Source: Aquiflexum sp041749095 (GTDB lineage: Bacteria > Bacteroidota > Bacteroidia > Cytophagales > Cyclobacteriaceae). From it: a stretch of 64,000 nt of DNA. The translations under genes were made by a program, and so were the position numbers. Shown piece by piece: positions 8,501 to 16,539 of this stretch. Where the stretch lies: assembly GCF_041749095.1 (NCBI RefSeq), contig NZ_JBGTCA010000011.1, positions 3,366-67,365 of the forward strand, written 5' to 3'. The notes beneath the pieces are model-generated. The model saw only the letters and a list, made by a program, of their open reading frames with translations, was not told where the DNA came from and made no database searches. The first letter of the stretch is position 1, and each line of letters begins with the position of its first letter.

Positions 8501-10948
8501 TTATTTTTTGATGGTGAAGAAAAACTTACTTCCTTTTTCTTCTTCAGATTCAAGCCAGATTTCGCCCCCGTGTTGCTTTATGATCTTATTACAAGTAGCT
8601 AATCCCATTCCTGTTCCACTATATTCTTCTTTAGAGTGGAGCCTTCTGAACATTTGAAATATTTCTTCAAAATGATGGGCTGCAATTCCAATCCCATTAT
8701 CTTCTACACAAAATTCCCAATCACTCATTTTTTCTTTCCCTTTCACTCTGATTAAAGGAGATGTATTCGGCTTTTGGTATTTTAAAGCATTTCCTATTAA
8801 ATTTTGAAATAGAGTTTTGATTGGTGTAATCTTGCCAATAATATTTGGCAAATTTTCAATTTCAATTTTTCCATTCTGATCTTCTAGACTGGCACTGAAT
8901 AGTGGGACAATCTCTTCCAAAAGTTGATTGGTATCGATCATTACAAAAGGTACTTCATCATTACCAATTTTTGCGTAGTTTAAAAGGTCATTTATTAAAA
9001 TGGTCATTCGGTTAGCTGCATCTATTGAAAAATGAATGTATTTTTCTGCTTTTTCATCTATTTGACCACCATAATTCTTTTTGAGCAGTGACATAAAGCT
9101 GCTGATCATTCTCAGTGGCTCTTTCAAATCATGGGAAGCAACGCTTGCAAAGCGTTCCAATTCCTCATTTTTACGAAGCAGGGCATTTCTCGTATCAACG
9201 ATTTCTTGAATGGGTCTTCCTTCCGGTATGATAGCGATTACCTCACCTGATAAGTCAAATAGGGGTTTGAGGTTAAATAGAATGGTGATAGAGCCATTTT
9301 TTCCCAATACTTCAACCTCGTATTGAACAAACTCTCCCTTCGCTGCTTTCGCAATGTTTGATTTGAGCCCCTCTTGAGTTTCTTCTGACATCGACCACCA
9401 ATAGCAGTCCCAAAATTTCTTTCCTATCAGATCATCTGGTTCAAGTCCAGTAAAATCTATTGCTGTTTGATTAGCTTCTAACAGGGTTCCATCAGGACTT
9501 AAGAATCCAATAAACTGAAAAGTAGAATCGAAAATTCCTTTAAATTTGATCGCGATTTCCTCGTTTAATTTAGTTGCTTTTTTTATTTCTGTGATATCAG
9601 TCATTGCAACTACAGCTCCTAATAGATTCTTGTTTTGATCCCATATTTGATTTCCATTGCAACTTAAAATGATCTGCTTGCCGGATTGATGCTGAATAAT
9701 AAATTCAGCATTTTCTAAATGGCCATTTTTGAGAGCTCTGTACAATGGGATTTCTTCAAGTGGAAGTGGAGTAATTCCATCTGTTCTCAAAAGACTGTAG
9801 TTTGCTGACCAATCTTTTGATTCCACAGGTTTGAAAGGAATTCCTTGCATCTCTTCTGCGGATTGATTGAAAGTAGTCAATTTGCCATTTTGATCGCAAA
9901 CTACTATTCCCACATCAATGGAATTCATCACGGTATCTAAAAAAGCCTTGCTTTTTCTTAATTCTATTTTTGTCTCTTTTAAATTCGTAATTTCAGTATG
10001 TGTACCAAACATCATCAATGGCTTTCCATCTTCGGTCCAGGTCATCACTTTTCCTCTATCCAAAACCCAAATCCAATTTCCATCTTTATGCTGCATTCTG
10101 CATTCACAATTGTAATACTGAGACTTTTTTTCAAAACAGGCGATAAGGTTTTGTTCTGATTTGAGCGCATCTTCTGGATGGACAAATTTTTCCCAGGTTT
10201 TTATATTGATAGGTTCCAATTCTTCAAGTGTATAGCCAATCATTTCTGCCCATCGCGCGTTAAAATTTGTTTCGCCTGTCTGTACATTCCACTCCCAAGT
10301 TCCTGCATTGGTACCTTCCAAAATATTCTGAATTCTGAGGTTTTGTTTTGTTATTTGATTAAAAGCATTTTTTCTTGGTGTAATATTTTCAATTTGAGCT
10401 ATAAAATATTTAAAGGTTCCATCAAGGTTTTTTACTTTTGATCCACTTAAATTGATCCAGATCACATTGCCGCTTTTTGTGAAATAACGCTTTTCAATCT
10501 GATAGTTCTCTATTTCGTCGTTGATTAACTTATAAACATTTTCTAGATCTCCTTCCAAGTCATCAGGATGTGTGATTTCTTGGAAAGTGAGATGAATAAA
10601 TTCTTCCGCTGTGTACCCGAGTAGTTCACAGAGACTTTTATTTACTTTCAAAAATCTTCCCTCTAGAGATACCAAGCCAATTCCAATAGAAGCATACTCG
10701 AAGGCTGATGTGAATTCGTCAGTCTTGATTGTATCTTTTTCTAAGGATTTAACTTGGAAATCTTCAATTGTATTTTCTTTTTTGAGTTTCAATGCAATGA
10801 AAAAATTTGAAACGGAAAGAGCAATAATAGCTATTGGAAGAATTTGTAAAGTAAAATTTGTCAGTGAATTCCAAATAAATAATAGAGCTATTAAAGCTAT
10901 AGAAATGCTAAAGATTGCAGAAATTAATTTAGGTGATAATTTGGGCAT
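8501..10948 (-). CDS. membrane-anchored multi-PAS sensor histidine kinase
   Basis: Protein of 815 aa. Two transmembrane segments (about residues 8-55) are followed by four PAS/PAC repeats (about 75-195, 200-320, 325-455, 460-580; each ends in an ITE/ITP-type junction). Next come a HisKA domain with the phospho-acceptor His in ASHDLKEPLRMI (about residue 607) and a HATPase_c domain with N-box NLIGNALKYQ, G1 VEDNGIGIA, F-box FQMFRRL and G2 GTGMGLA. It is an orphan: no response regulator is adjacent; the nearest is the PhoB-type gene at 30550. Stacked PAS domains suggest redox, light or ligand sensing; signal unknown. Confidence 0.9.
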   Translation of the reverse strand: MPKLSPKLISAIFSISIALIALLFIWNSLTNFTLQILPIAIIALSVSNFFIALKLKKENTIEDFQVKSLEKDTIKTDEFTSAFEYASIGIGLVSLEGRFLKVNKSLCELLGYTAEEFIHLTFQEITHPDDLEGDLENVYKLINDEIENYQIEKRYFTKSGNVIWINLSGSKVKNLDGTFKYFIAQIENITPRKNAFNQITKQNLRIQNILEGTNAGTWEWNVQTGETNFNARWAEMIGYTLEELEPINIKTWEKFVHPEDALKSEQNLIACFEKKSQYYNCECRMQHKDGNWIWVLDRGKVMTWTEDGKPLMMFGTHTEITNLKETKIELRKSKAFLDTVMNSIDVGIVVCDQNGKLTTFNQSAEEMQGIPFKPVESKDWSANYSLLRTDGITPLPLEEIPLYRALKNGHLENAEFIIQHQSGKQIILSCNGNQIWDQNKNLLGAVVAMTDITEIKKATKLNEEIAIKFKGIFDSTFQFIGFLSPDGTLLEANQTAIDFTGLEPDDLIGKKFWDCYWWSMSEETQEGLKSNIAKAAKGEFVQYEVEVLGKNGSITILFNLKPLFDLSGEVIAIIPEGRPIQEIVDTRNALLRKNEELERFASVASHDLKEPLRMISSFMSLLKKNYGGQIDEKAEKYIHFSIDAANRMTILINDLLNYAKIGNDEVPFVMIDTNQLLEEIVPLFSASLEDQNGKIEIENLPNIIGKITPIKTLFQNLIGNALKYQKPNTSPLIRVKGKEKMSDWEFCVEDNGIGIAAHHFEEIFQMFRRLHSKEEYSGTGMGLATCNKIIKQHGGEIWLESEEEKGSKFFFTIKK

Positions 10949-11086
10949 ATATGCGGAAATATGGGCAATCTCAACTCTGAAAGTTAATGTAATTTCTTAA
11001 GTTAGTTTATTACTTGTTTAATATATTTTTTTTACAAAATTTATCTAATTAATAAACTTAAAAAAATGAATCCCTGATTCCAATAG

Positions 11087-11170
11087 AACCAATCCAGAAA
11101 TTTATCCATTTCATTATTAACAAATTCTGGCTTTATGGCTTCATAATGCACTTTTTCTCTGCCCACACCA
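11087..11170 (-). pseudogene. remnant of a second fic gene
   Basis: The minus strand encodes VGREKVHYEAIKPEFVNN, then EMDKFLDWF, closely matching an internal segment (GKEKVHYEAIKPELVNTEMDKFLDWF) of the Fic protein at 7196-8302. The DNA match to 7760-7840 is about 89 percent over roughly 80 bp by hand alignment. There is no start codon, Fic motif or further similarity, so this is a scar of a paralogue. Confidence 0.7.
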
Positions 11171-11220
11171 AGTTTACAAACAAATATTCTTCACTCAGAG
11201 GTATATATATATGGTTTTTA

Positions 11221-12459
11221 TTATTTTTCATTCATGTCAAGTAGCCAATTAAAAACATTCAAATGTCTCATACCACCTCTGTCTTGTGTAAACGAGTCTG
11301 TTGTAAGCAAGAATTTGGGGTAATTGTCATTGATTTTTTCTAATGCACCAAACTCACGTTCAATTATTTTTTCGCTTACCATTTGCCAAGCAACCTGATA
11401 ATATTCGATGTCACCTTTAGGGGTTTTGCATACAAAGTCCACCTCGTTGTTTCTTGTTGTACCTGTCCAAATTTTGTTTCCTCTTCGAAGTAGTTCAAGG
11501 TAAACTACATTTTCCAATATATGCCCTCTATCAGTGGTACGTTCTTTGCCCACCAAAATGTTGAGCAAGCCTACATCAACCAAATAGTATTTTTCCTGTG
11601 TTGCCAATTGTTTTTTTCCTTTCAAATCAAAACGGTTCACTTTGTAAAACACAAAACTTGCTTCCAAATATTCCAAATATTTTTCAACGGTAGTATTGTG
11701 GGTATTTTGTCCGTCCTGCTTTAATACTTTTGCAATATTTCCGGGTGATAACGGGTTGCCAATGTTGGAAGCTACAAATTTTGTGATGTTACCAAATGCC
11801 CGCTTGTCGTTTATTTGGTGACGTTGGGTGATGTCTTTTTCTATAATAGTGGCATAAATTGCTTCTAAGTATTCATATATTTTATCGAAACCACCCTCAC
11901 GTAATTCAACACCTTTAGGTAATGAGGTTTCATTTACATATTCAAAAAACAAGGCTTCGTAATTGAGGTATCTGTTGGATGTGTCAATTTCGCGAGCAAT
12001 TAAATATTCTTTAAATGAAAAAGGCAAAATAGAAATTTCGATATAGCGACCACTTAGAAGCGTTGCCAATTCACCTGACAACATGTATGCGGTAGAGCCT
12101 GTGATGTAGACATCTATTTTGGGTTTTACAAACAAGCCATCCACCAAACGTTCAAACTCGTTTACATTTTGCACCTCGTCTAAAAAAACATAGGATGGTT
12201 TTGATAAGTCTAGCGGTTTGATAATGTGTGCATACAAAGCATCTAAGTCGTTGAGAAATTTGCGGAGGTCGAAATCTTCAAAGTTTAAAAAAACTATTTG
12301 CTTGGCTTCCACCCCCATTTCCAACAACGTTTGACGATATAGTTCAAACAAGGTGCTTTTGCCGCTTCTGCGTAAGCCACTTACCACTTTTATAAGGTCT
12401 TTATCTTTATATGCCAATAACTTGGCTATGTATTCAGCACGATCTGTGTAATTACCCAT
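11221..12459 (-). CDS. AAA ATPase with DUF4143
   Basis: Protein of 412 aa. The Walker A GLRRSGKSTLFELYRQ is at about residues 28-43, with a Walker B FLDEVQNVNEFERLVDG near 115 and a sensor-type stretch ITGSTAYMLSGELATLLSGRY. The C-terminal third is DUF4143, a restriction-endonuclease-like fold (LEYLEASFVFYKVNRFDLKGKKQL; LVDVGLLN; ENVVYLELLRRGNKIWTGTTRNNEVDFVC, with the E-V-D-F residues typical of a PD-(D/E)xK core). These ATPases occur in many copies in Bacteroidota; function unknown, possibly linked to mobile elements or conflict. A perfect 19-bp inverted repeat lies just upstream of its start. Confidence 0.85.
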   Translation of the reverse strand: MGNYTDRAEYIAKLLAYKDKDLIKVVSGLRRSGKSTLFELYRQTLLEMGVEAKQIVFLNFEDFDLRKFLNDLDALYAHIIKPLDLSKPSYVFLDEVQNVNEFERLVDGLFVKPKIDVYITGSTAYMLSGELATLLSGRYIEISILPFSFKEYLIAREIDTSNRYLNYEALFFEYVNETSLPKGVELREGGFDKIYEYLEAIYATIIEKDITQRHQINDKRAFGNITKFVASNIGNPLSPGNIAKVLKQDGQNTHNTTVEKYLEYLEASFVFYKVNRFDLKGKKQLATQEKYYLVDVGLLNILVGKERTTDRGHILENVVYLELLRRGNKIWTGTTRNNEVDFVCKTPKGDIEYYQVAWQMVSEKIIEREFGALEKINDNYPKFLLTTDSFTQDRGGMRHLNVFNWLLDMNEK

Positions 12460-12477
12460 AAAGTAAAGGTATTCATT

Positions 12478-12518
12478 AAATCATTAAAACTTGCATCCGA
12501 TGCAAGTTTTAATGATTT
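12478..12518. repeat. perfect 19-bp inverted repeat upstream of the DUF4143 ATPase
   Basis: AAATCATTAAAACTTGCAT, a 3-base centre CCG, and the exact complement. It begins 19 bp upstream of the ATPase start codon (12459, minus strand). In RNA it would form a hairpin near the 5' end of the transcript; as DNA it could bind the ATPase or a repressor, or be a recombination site. Confidence 0.6.
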
Positions 12519-12724
12519 TAGAATATCGAGTTAGTTGATGCTTATTAGAGTATCGGTTTTATTCTCCTAAATAAAAAAATAATTTCTTAGACGTAGGGTC
12601 TTCTTAGAGGAACCTAAAAAAATCAAGGATTAACCGTGCTTTTCTGAGCACTTCAATCTGTAATTACTTTATGTCAAAATATTATGTCTATGAGGGAACA
12701 CAAATAGAAATTGAGATTATAAAA

Positions 12725-12784
12725 GGGTGTATTTGCAAATTACACCCAGTCTACACCAAATTTATTCTTCACCCAGAGGGGCTC
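12725..12784. repeat. second REP-like hairpin with conserved tail
   Basis: GGGTGTATTTGCAAATTACACCC-type hairpin (12725-12747; arms GGGTGTA/TACACCC) followed by CACCAAATTTATTCTTCACC, then CAGAGGGG. The tail matches the tail after the 8416 hairpin and, more weakly, 11165-11203. A 74-aa frame over it (12671-12895) is probably spurious. Confidence 0.45.
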
Positions 12785-12895
12785 CCTCAACTGTTCAATA
12801 TTTTGGTTTTTCTCGCATTGAATTCTTCGGCTGTTATTATCCCCTTACTTTTAATTTATGCAGTTTGGTCAATACTTCATATATATCGGTCTTAA

Positions 12896-13149
12896 AAATG
12901 GATTGATTTTATAAATTACCCTCAAGCTAGTCACTACCCAACCATTGGATTTCCTTTCAAATTATATACCTACCAAAAAAGAATAAAATTTAATAAATAC
13001 AAAAATCTCAATTCACTTGAAAAGAATTCAATTTAATCACTACTTTTGAGCCTCGATTGAAAATCGCGGGTGATTTGTTCAAGTTTTCGGGGTGTATCCC
13101 GATTGCCATCCGGTCCGGTATCGTGCTTGATAAAACAATGAATGAATTT
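12896..13149. other. intergenic region with a tRNA-like fragment
   Basis: Contains at 13088-13128 a fragment that starts CGGGGTGTA and ends CCGGTATCGTGC, matching the first 9 bases and the D-arm of the adjacent tRNA-Pro, but with an 18-base segment (TCCCGATTGCCATCCGGT) where the tRNA has 7 bases. No complete tRNA fold follows. No protein gene supported. Confidence 0.5.
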
Positions 13150-13223
13150 CGGGGTGTAGCGTAGCCCGGTATCGCGCCTCGTTTGGGACGAGGAGGTCGT
13201 AGGTTCGAATCCTGCCACCCCGA
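13150..13223 (+). tRNA. tRNA-Pro(TGG)
   Basis: 74 bases that fold as a standard cloverleaf: acceptor CGGGGTG (13150-13156) with CACCCCG (13216-13222) and discriminator A13223. The anticodon stem is CCTCG/CGAGG around the loop TTTGGGA, giving anticodon TGG (13184-13186), and the T-arm carries GGTTCGAATCC. The terminal CCA is not encoded, as usual in Bacteroidota. It is followed 12 bases later by a hairpin terminator. Frames called on the opposite strand here (AGFEPTTSSSQ-type) are antisense artefacts of the tRNA. Confidence 0.95.
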
Positions 13224-13224
13224 C

Positions 13225-13683
13225 AATTATAAATAAAACCTGCCTATTAGGGTGGGTTTTTTTGTGCCTACCACTTTCGATTACCAAAAGGTGGCAGGAT
13301 GAGAACCGGGGTTCGAAATCCGACGCAAGGAGGATTCGCGAAGGGCGGTGCGGCATGCCTGTGGGTATGAGCAATCCTGCCAACCCGACTATTATAAATA
13401 AAACCTGCCTATTAGGGTGGGTTTTTTTGTGCCTACCACTTTCGATTACCAAAAGGTGGCAGGATGAGAACCGGGGTTTGAAATCCGACCATAGGGAGGA
13501 TTCGCGAGGGGTTGTCCGGCATGGCTGTGGGTATGAGCAATCCTGCCACCCCGACTACTATAAATAATACCTGCCCATTTAGGGTGGGTTTTTTTATATC
13601 TACCACTTTCGATTACTAAAGGTGGCAGGATGAGAACCGGGGTTTGAAATCCGACCATAGGGAGGATTCGCGAGGGGTTGTGC
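13225..13683 (+). repeat. 165-bp tandem repeat (about 2.8 copies) derived from the tRNA-Pro 3' flank
   Basis: Units start at about 13226, 13391 and 13557 (periods 165 and 166 bp). Each begins ATTATAAATAAAACCTGCC, contains a copy of the tRNA terminator hairpin, then CACTTTCGATTACCAAAAGG, and GGCAGGATGAGAACCGGGGT. The first two units end in CAATCCTGCCACCCCGAC or a one-base variant, a copy of the tRNA 3' end (compare 13208-13224). The third unit breaks off near 13683. The first two units are nearly identical in their first 100 bases and differ in GC-rich middle parts. Confidence 0.85.
13236..13263 (+). terminator. terminator of tRNA-Pro (repeated downstream)
   Basis: AAACCTGCC (13236-13244), loop TATTAG, GGTGGGTTT (13251-13259) and then T residues: a 9-bp stem with two G-T pairs and a U tail. 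Copies occur in each tandem unit near 13401-13428 and 13566-13594. Confidence 0.8.
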
Positions 13684-13774
13684 AGGTTATCTATGACTGG
13701 AGATAATAGGCAACTTGTAAGCTAAACCCTCATCTCATTTGCATAAAATCTTTAAAATAGCTTAATTTATTTTT

Positions 13775-14458
13775 ATGCCATCGGAAAAAACTACATCAAT
13801 CAGTAATTCATGGGAAATTAACGCTGAGGAATGGATCAGGGTGTTAAAGGAACAAAAGATTCCATCCAGAGAAATTACTAATCCTGCTATTATAAACCAT
13901 GTTCTGGGTTTCAAGTTGAAAAATATCTTAGACTTAGGATGTGGAGAAGGTTGGTTATGCAGGGCTTTGTCTTCAAAGGCAATTAAGATCTTCGGGGTAG
14001 ATGGTTCGCAAAGGTTGATTTTAGAAGCATCGCAAATAGGAAAATCATCAAACTATCAATGTTTAAGCTTTGAAAATATTATAAACGGGGCCAAAATCAA
14101 TGGAGCTCCTTTTGAAGGAATTATATTCAATTTTTGTCTTTATGAGAAATCGATGAGTGAAAGGTTATTGATAAAAATTGATGAACTTTTGGTAAATGAT
14201 GGGTATGTATTCATACAAACCCTGCATCCATTCACTTTTCACAAAAACGGACAGGCTTATAAAAGTGATTGGGTCAATGATTCATGGAAAGGACTGCCTG
14301 GAAATTTTAAAATGCCCCATCGATGGTATTTTCGTACTTTAGAGGATTGGATATATTTATTTCAAAAGACCGGATATACAATGATTAATATAAAAGAGCC
14401 AAAAAGTGTTGAAGCTGAATTACCTTCCAGTATAATTTTTACACTAAAAAAATCCTAA
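13775..14458 (+). CDS. class I SAM-dependent methyltransferase
   Basis: Protein of 227 aa. Motif I is ILDLGCGEGWLCRAL (about residues 50-64), followed by the acidic loop FGVDGSQRLILEA and motif IV-like FEGIIFNFCLYEKSM; a C-terminal beta-sheet region ends the fold. It acts in the cytosol on an unknown small molecule. The gene stands alone, separated from neighbours of opposite orientation. It is one of three unrelated methyltransferases in the 13.7-18.1 kb stretch. Confidence 0.8.
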   Translation: MPSEKTTSISNSWEINAEEWIRVLKEQKIPSREITNPAIINHVLGFKLKNILDLGCGEGWLCRALSSKAIKIFGVDGSQRLILEASQIGKSSNYQCLSFENIINGAKINGAPFEGIIFNFCLYEKSMSERLLIKIDELLVNDGYVFIQTLHPFTFHKNGQAYKSDWVNDSWKGLPGNFKMPHRWYFRTLEDWIYLFQKTGYTMINIKEPKSVEAELPSSIIFTLKKS

Positions 14459-14493
14459 TGATCAAAAATCAATATACGGTCTTAGGCCTTATG

Positions 14494-14560
14494 TCCGGTC
14501 ACCGGTTTCGTGCAACAGCGCTTTCATTGTTCGTGCTACTCACGCAACGAAAGCTTAGGT
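14494..14560. repeat. imperfect hairpins after the DUF6624 gene (possible attC-like or terminator)
   Basis: GCTTTCATTGTTCGTG pairs with CACGCAACGAAAGC (14520-14554) with small bulges, next to CCGGT-c-ACCGG (14495-14505). The structure lies just past the 3' end of the minus-strand gene ending at 14575; on that strand CACTAAC lies about 10 bases after the stop codon. The geometry resembles an integron attC site but the consensus boxes are imperfect. Confidence 0.35.
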
Positions 14561-14574
14561 GTTAGTGGCTGTTT

Positions 14575-15174
14575 TTATTTTGTCCAACCGACCTTTTTTT
14601 TCCATTCCTTCATTTCCTTTTTCTTTTTTTCAAAATCTGTCGGTGGTGTTTGATTTTCGGCTTGAGCTTGCCTTCTTATAATTTCAGTTTGTTCTTCAAG
14701 TGAATTTAGTCTAATAGATTTTCTTCTTTTATTTACTTTATTCAAATTGTCAATTGGATTTGGACTTAATTCTCCTATTTCGTCCCAATCAAATTGAGTT
14801 CCGTAAAGTTGTGGCTTACCTTCAAATACTGCTATTCGGTCAGTTAGATACGCCAAATTAATCGGGTCTGCTTTTTTTTCTCTAACCGCAATCTCCAATA
14901 ATTCTGCACACTTTTTTATAAATTCTGGCTGTCCAATTGAGTGTTGTATTATCAACCAAGTTGCTTCGCTTGCTTCTTTACCAACTTTGTCTAATGTCGG
15001 ATAACCTATTGTGTCGATTATCTCATTTAATGTTTTTGCATTTCTGTTGTGCAACTCCTTCATTTCTTCGTTATATCCTTTGCTAAGCTGTCCGTTTTGA
15101 ACAAGTTTGTCTCTCAATGCTAAGTCAGCATTTTTTAGGTCAATTATTCTTTCAGCAGTGCTCTTATAGTCCAT
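14575..15174 (-). CDS. DUF6624 family protein
   Basis: Protein of 199 aa, cytosolic, highly charged. It shows the DUF6624 features: an N-terminal helical part (AERIIDLKNADLALRDKLVQNGQL), the IIDTIGYPTLDKVGKEASEATWLIIQHSIGQPEFIKKC core, LAYLTDRIAVFEGKPQLYGTQFDWDEIGELSPNPID, and a lysine-rich C-terminus (EKKKKEMKEWKKKVGW). The biochemical role of this family is not known to me. It is followed by a hairpin of possible attC type. Confidence 0.75.
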   Translation of the reverse strand: MDYKSTAERIIDLKNADLALRDKLVQNGQLSKGYNEEMKELHNRNAKTLNEIIDTIGYPTLDKVGKEASEATWLIIQHSIGQPEFIKKCAELLEIAVREKKADPINLAYLTDRIAVFEGKPQLYGTQFDWDEIGELSPNPIDNLNKVNKRRKSIRLNSLEEQTEIIRRQAQAENQTPPTDFEKKKKEMKEWKKKVGWTK

Positions 15175-15520
15175 TTTTTTGATGTCATTATTTCCATGCG
15201 AAGTGTCGTCCTAAAATAGCCACTACCTTACCAATCTGTCTATAAAACCCAGACCAATTTTTAAATATAATGATAAATGTCTGATTTTCATGGTTTTACA
15301 TATTTCCGCAACTTCTACAAAACGGTGGTAAACCAACAGAAATTGGGGCTTTTAATATACTAGCCTGTATTTTAATTTATTCTTTGATAAGTTGTTTAAA
15401 TGACCTTGATACAACTGCAAATAGTTTTTTTGTATGGTCATTAAGAAAAGAAGCGGCGACCATTTTTCGCACGAACTCTGATTTTGAAATCATCAATACA
15501 ATAATAACATTGAAGGTCTT
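15175..15520. other. intergenic region with weak coding remnant
   Basis: No full gene. On the minus strand a 38-codon frame (MISKSEFVRKMVAASFLNDH, then TKKLFAVVSRSFKQLIKE) looks protein-like, but no family is recognised; it may be debris like the adjacent GNAT remnant. Confidence 0.3.
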
Positions 15521-15670
15521 TTAGCTGCTTTCCGCAGTTACCTTTGTGGCTTCATACACCAAGTAATGCTCATTGCTCACCGGATGAATATAGGCTTTTT
15601 GAAACCTCATGCTATTTCGCTCGGTTATGAATTCACGTAAAATGAGGCGGTCTGTTTCTAAAATAATCAT
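15521..15670 (-). pseudogene. GNAT acetyltransferase, internally deleted
   Basis: 49 codons. The N-terminus MIILETDRLILREF is the canonical start of RimJ/RimL-type GNAT acetyltransferases, and after about 16 residues it jumps to NSMRFQKAYIHPVSNEHYLVYE, the family's C-terminal strand. The acetyl-CoA binding core (about 110-120 residues) is missing, apparently by an in-frame deletion. It starts 6 bp past the stop codon of the methyltransferase at 15677 in the same orientation. Confidence 0.65.
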
Positions 15671-15676
15671 AAACAA

Positions 15677-16459
15677 TTATTTACATGCTACGATAAATAA
15701 ATAGTCTCCCAAATTAGTTTTGAATTCATCGATTACATTTTTTATTATTCCTGTTTTAATTTCTTTCGCCAATTTTGCAAGTCCGTTTGTTACTTCTTGT
15801 TCATTCGCCAGCGAAGAAAAAGAAGATATGCCACGTCTGATTTCAGGTTTTAAATACAATTCGGGGCGATGTTTTCCACTATATAAAAACAAATCTTCAA
15901 GGTTGTCCTGAATATCATATTTTTCGGTTTCTACTATGCGGAAACCTGTTTTTTTTAGTATTTGGGATAATTTTTTTATAGAAGGCATCTGAATAATTGA
16001 ACTTTGCATCATTTTCGGGAAATAATAATTTAGCCAATACCCTTGCATTTGCTCCGGGGTGGACGTGAAAATCACAATCCTACCAGTATCAGATAATACT
16101 CTGTTTAATTCACTCAATGCCTGTTTGATGTCCGTCCAATGATGAATTGTGAGCGTGGCAATAATGCCTTCAAAGACTTTGTTGCCTGCAGGTATTTGTT
16201 CCGCAGTACCTTTAAGCCAAGTTACGTTTTGATTTCGCATTTTAGCTTCATTCAGCATTTTTTCTGAGGGTTCCACGCCAATAAATTTAAAACCTTTATC
16301 AGCTAATGCACAGGTATAATTACCTGTTCCGCACCCAATGTCCAGATAGAGCTTATCTTTTTTTGGTTTTAAAAGGTAGAGAAGCCTTTCTGTTAAATAT
16401 GGGTCAGCCTGCCGAGTGGCATTGTAACCCGTCCCAATTTTATTATATATTAAATCCAT
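15677..16459 (-). CDS. class I SAM-dependent methyltransferase (UbiE/Methyltransf_11 type)
   Basis: Protein of 260 aa. Motif I YLDIGCGTGNYTCALADKG (about residues 38-56), GVEPSEKMLNEAK with the acidic ribose-binding residue, and GIIATLTIHHWTDIKQALSELNRVLSDTGRIVIFT as motifs IV-VI. A C-terminal lid region (FSSLANEQEVTNGLAKLAKEI) follows. Substrate unknown; a small molecule is likely. It lies upstream of a GNAT remnant on the same strand, consistent with a collection of small modification genes. Confidence 0.82.
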   Translation of the reverse strand: MDLIYNKIGTGYNATRQADPYLTERLLYLLKPKKDKLYLDIGCGTGNYTCALADKGFKFIGVEPSEKMLNEAKMRNQNVTWLKGTAEQIPAGNKVFEGIIATLTIHHWTDIKQALSELNRVLSDTGRIVIFTSTPEQMQGYWLNYYFPKMMQSSIIQMPSIKKLSQILKKTGFRIVETEKYDIQDNLEDLFLYSGKHRPELYLKPEIRRGISSFSSLANEQEVTNGLAKLAKEIKTGIIKNVIDEFKTNLGDYLFIVACK

Positions 16460-16539
16460 TAATAGGGTTTTATTAGGTTTATGATATGGGACTTTTAAAT
16501 CTATCTTAATATGTTTTCAGCAGTATATTGCCTGATTTT

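Noticed and set aside
12671..12895. 74-aa frame with a hydrophobic end
   Set aside because: It spans a dispersed hairpin repeat, has no family match and no operon context.
13008..13658. Four overlapping frames of 70-139 aa over the tRNA-Pro and its tandem repeats
   Set aside because: They read the tRNA and its repeats antisense (AGFEPTTSSSQ-type translations), a known artefact, and repeat with the DNA units.
13225..13683. CRISPR array
   Set aside because: Units are 165 bp and contiguous without unique spacers, and contain tRNA and terminator copies.
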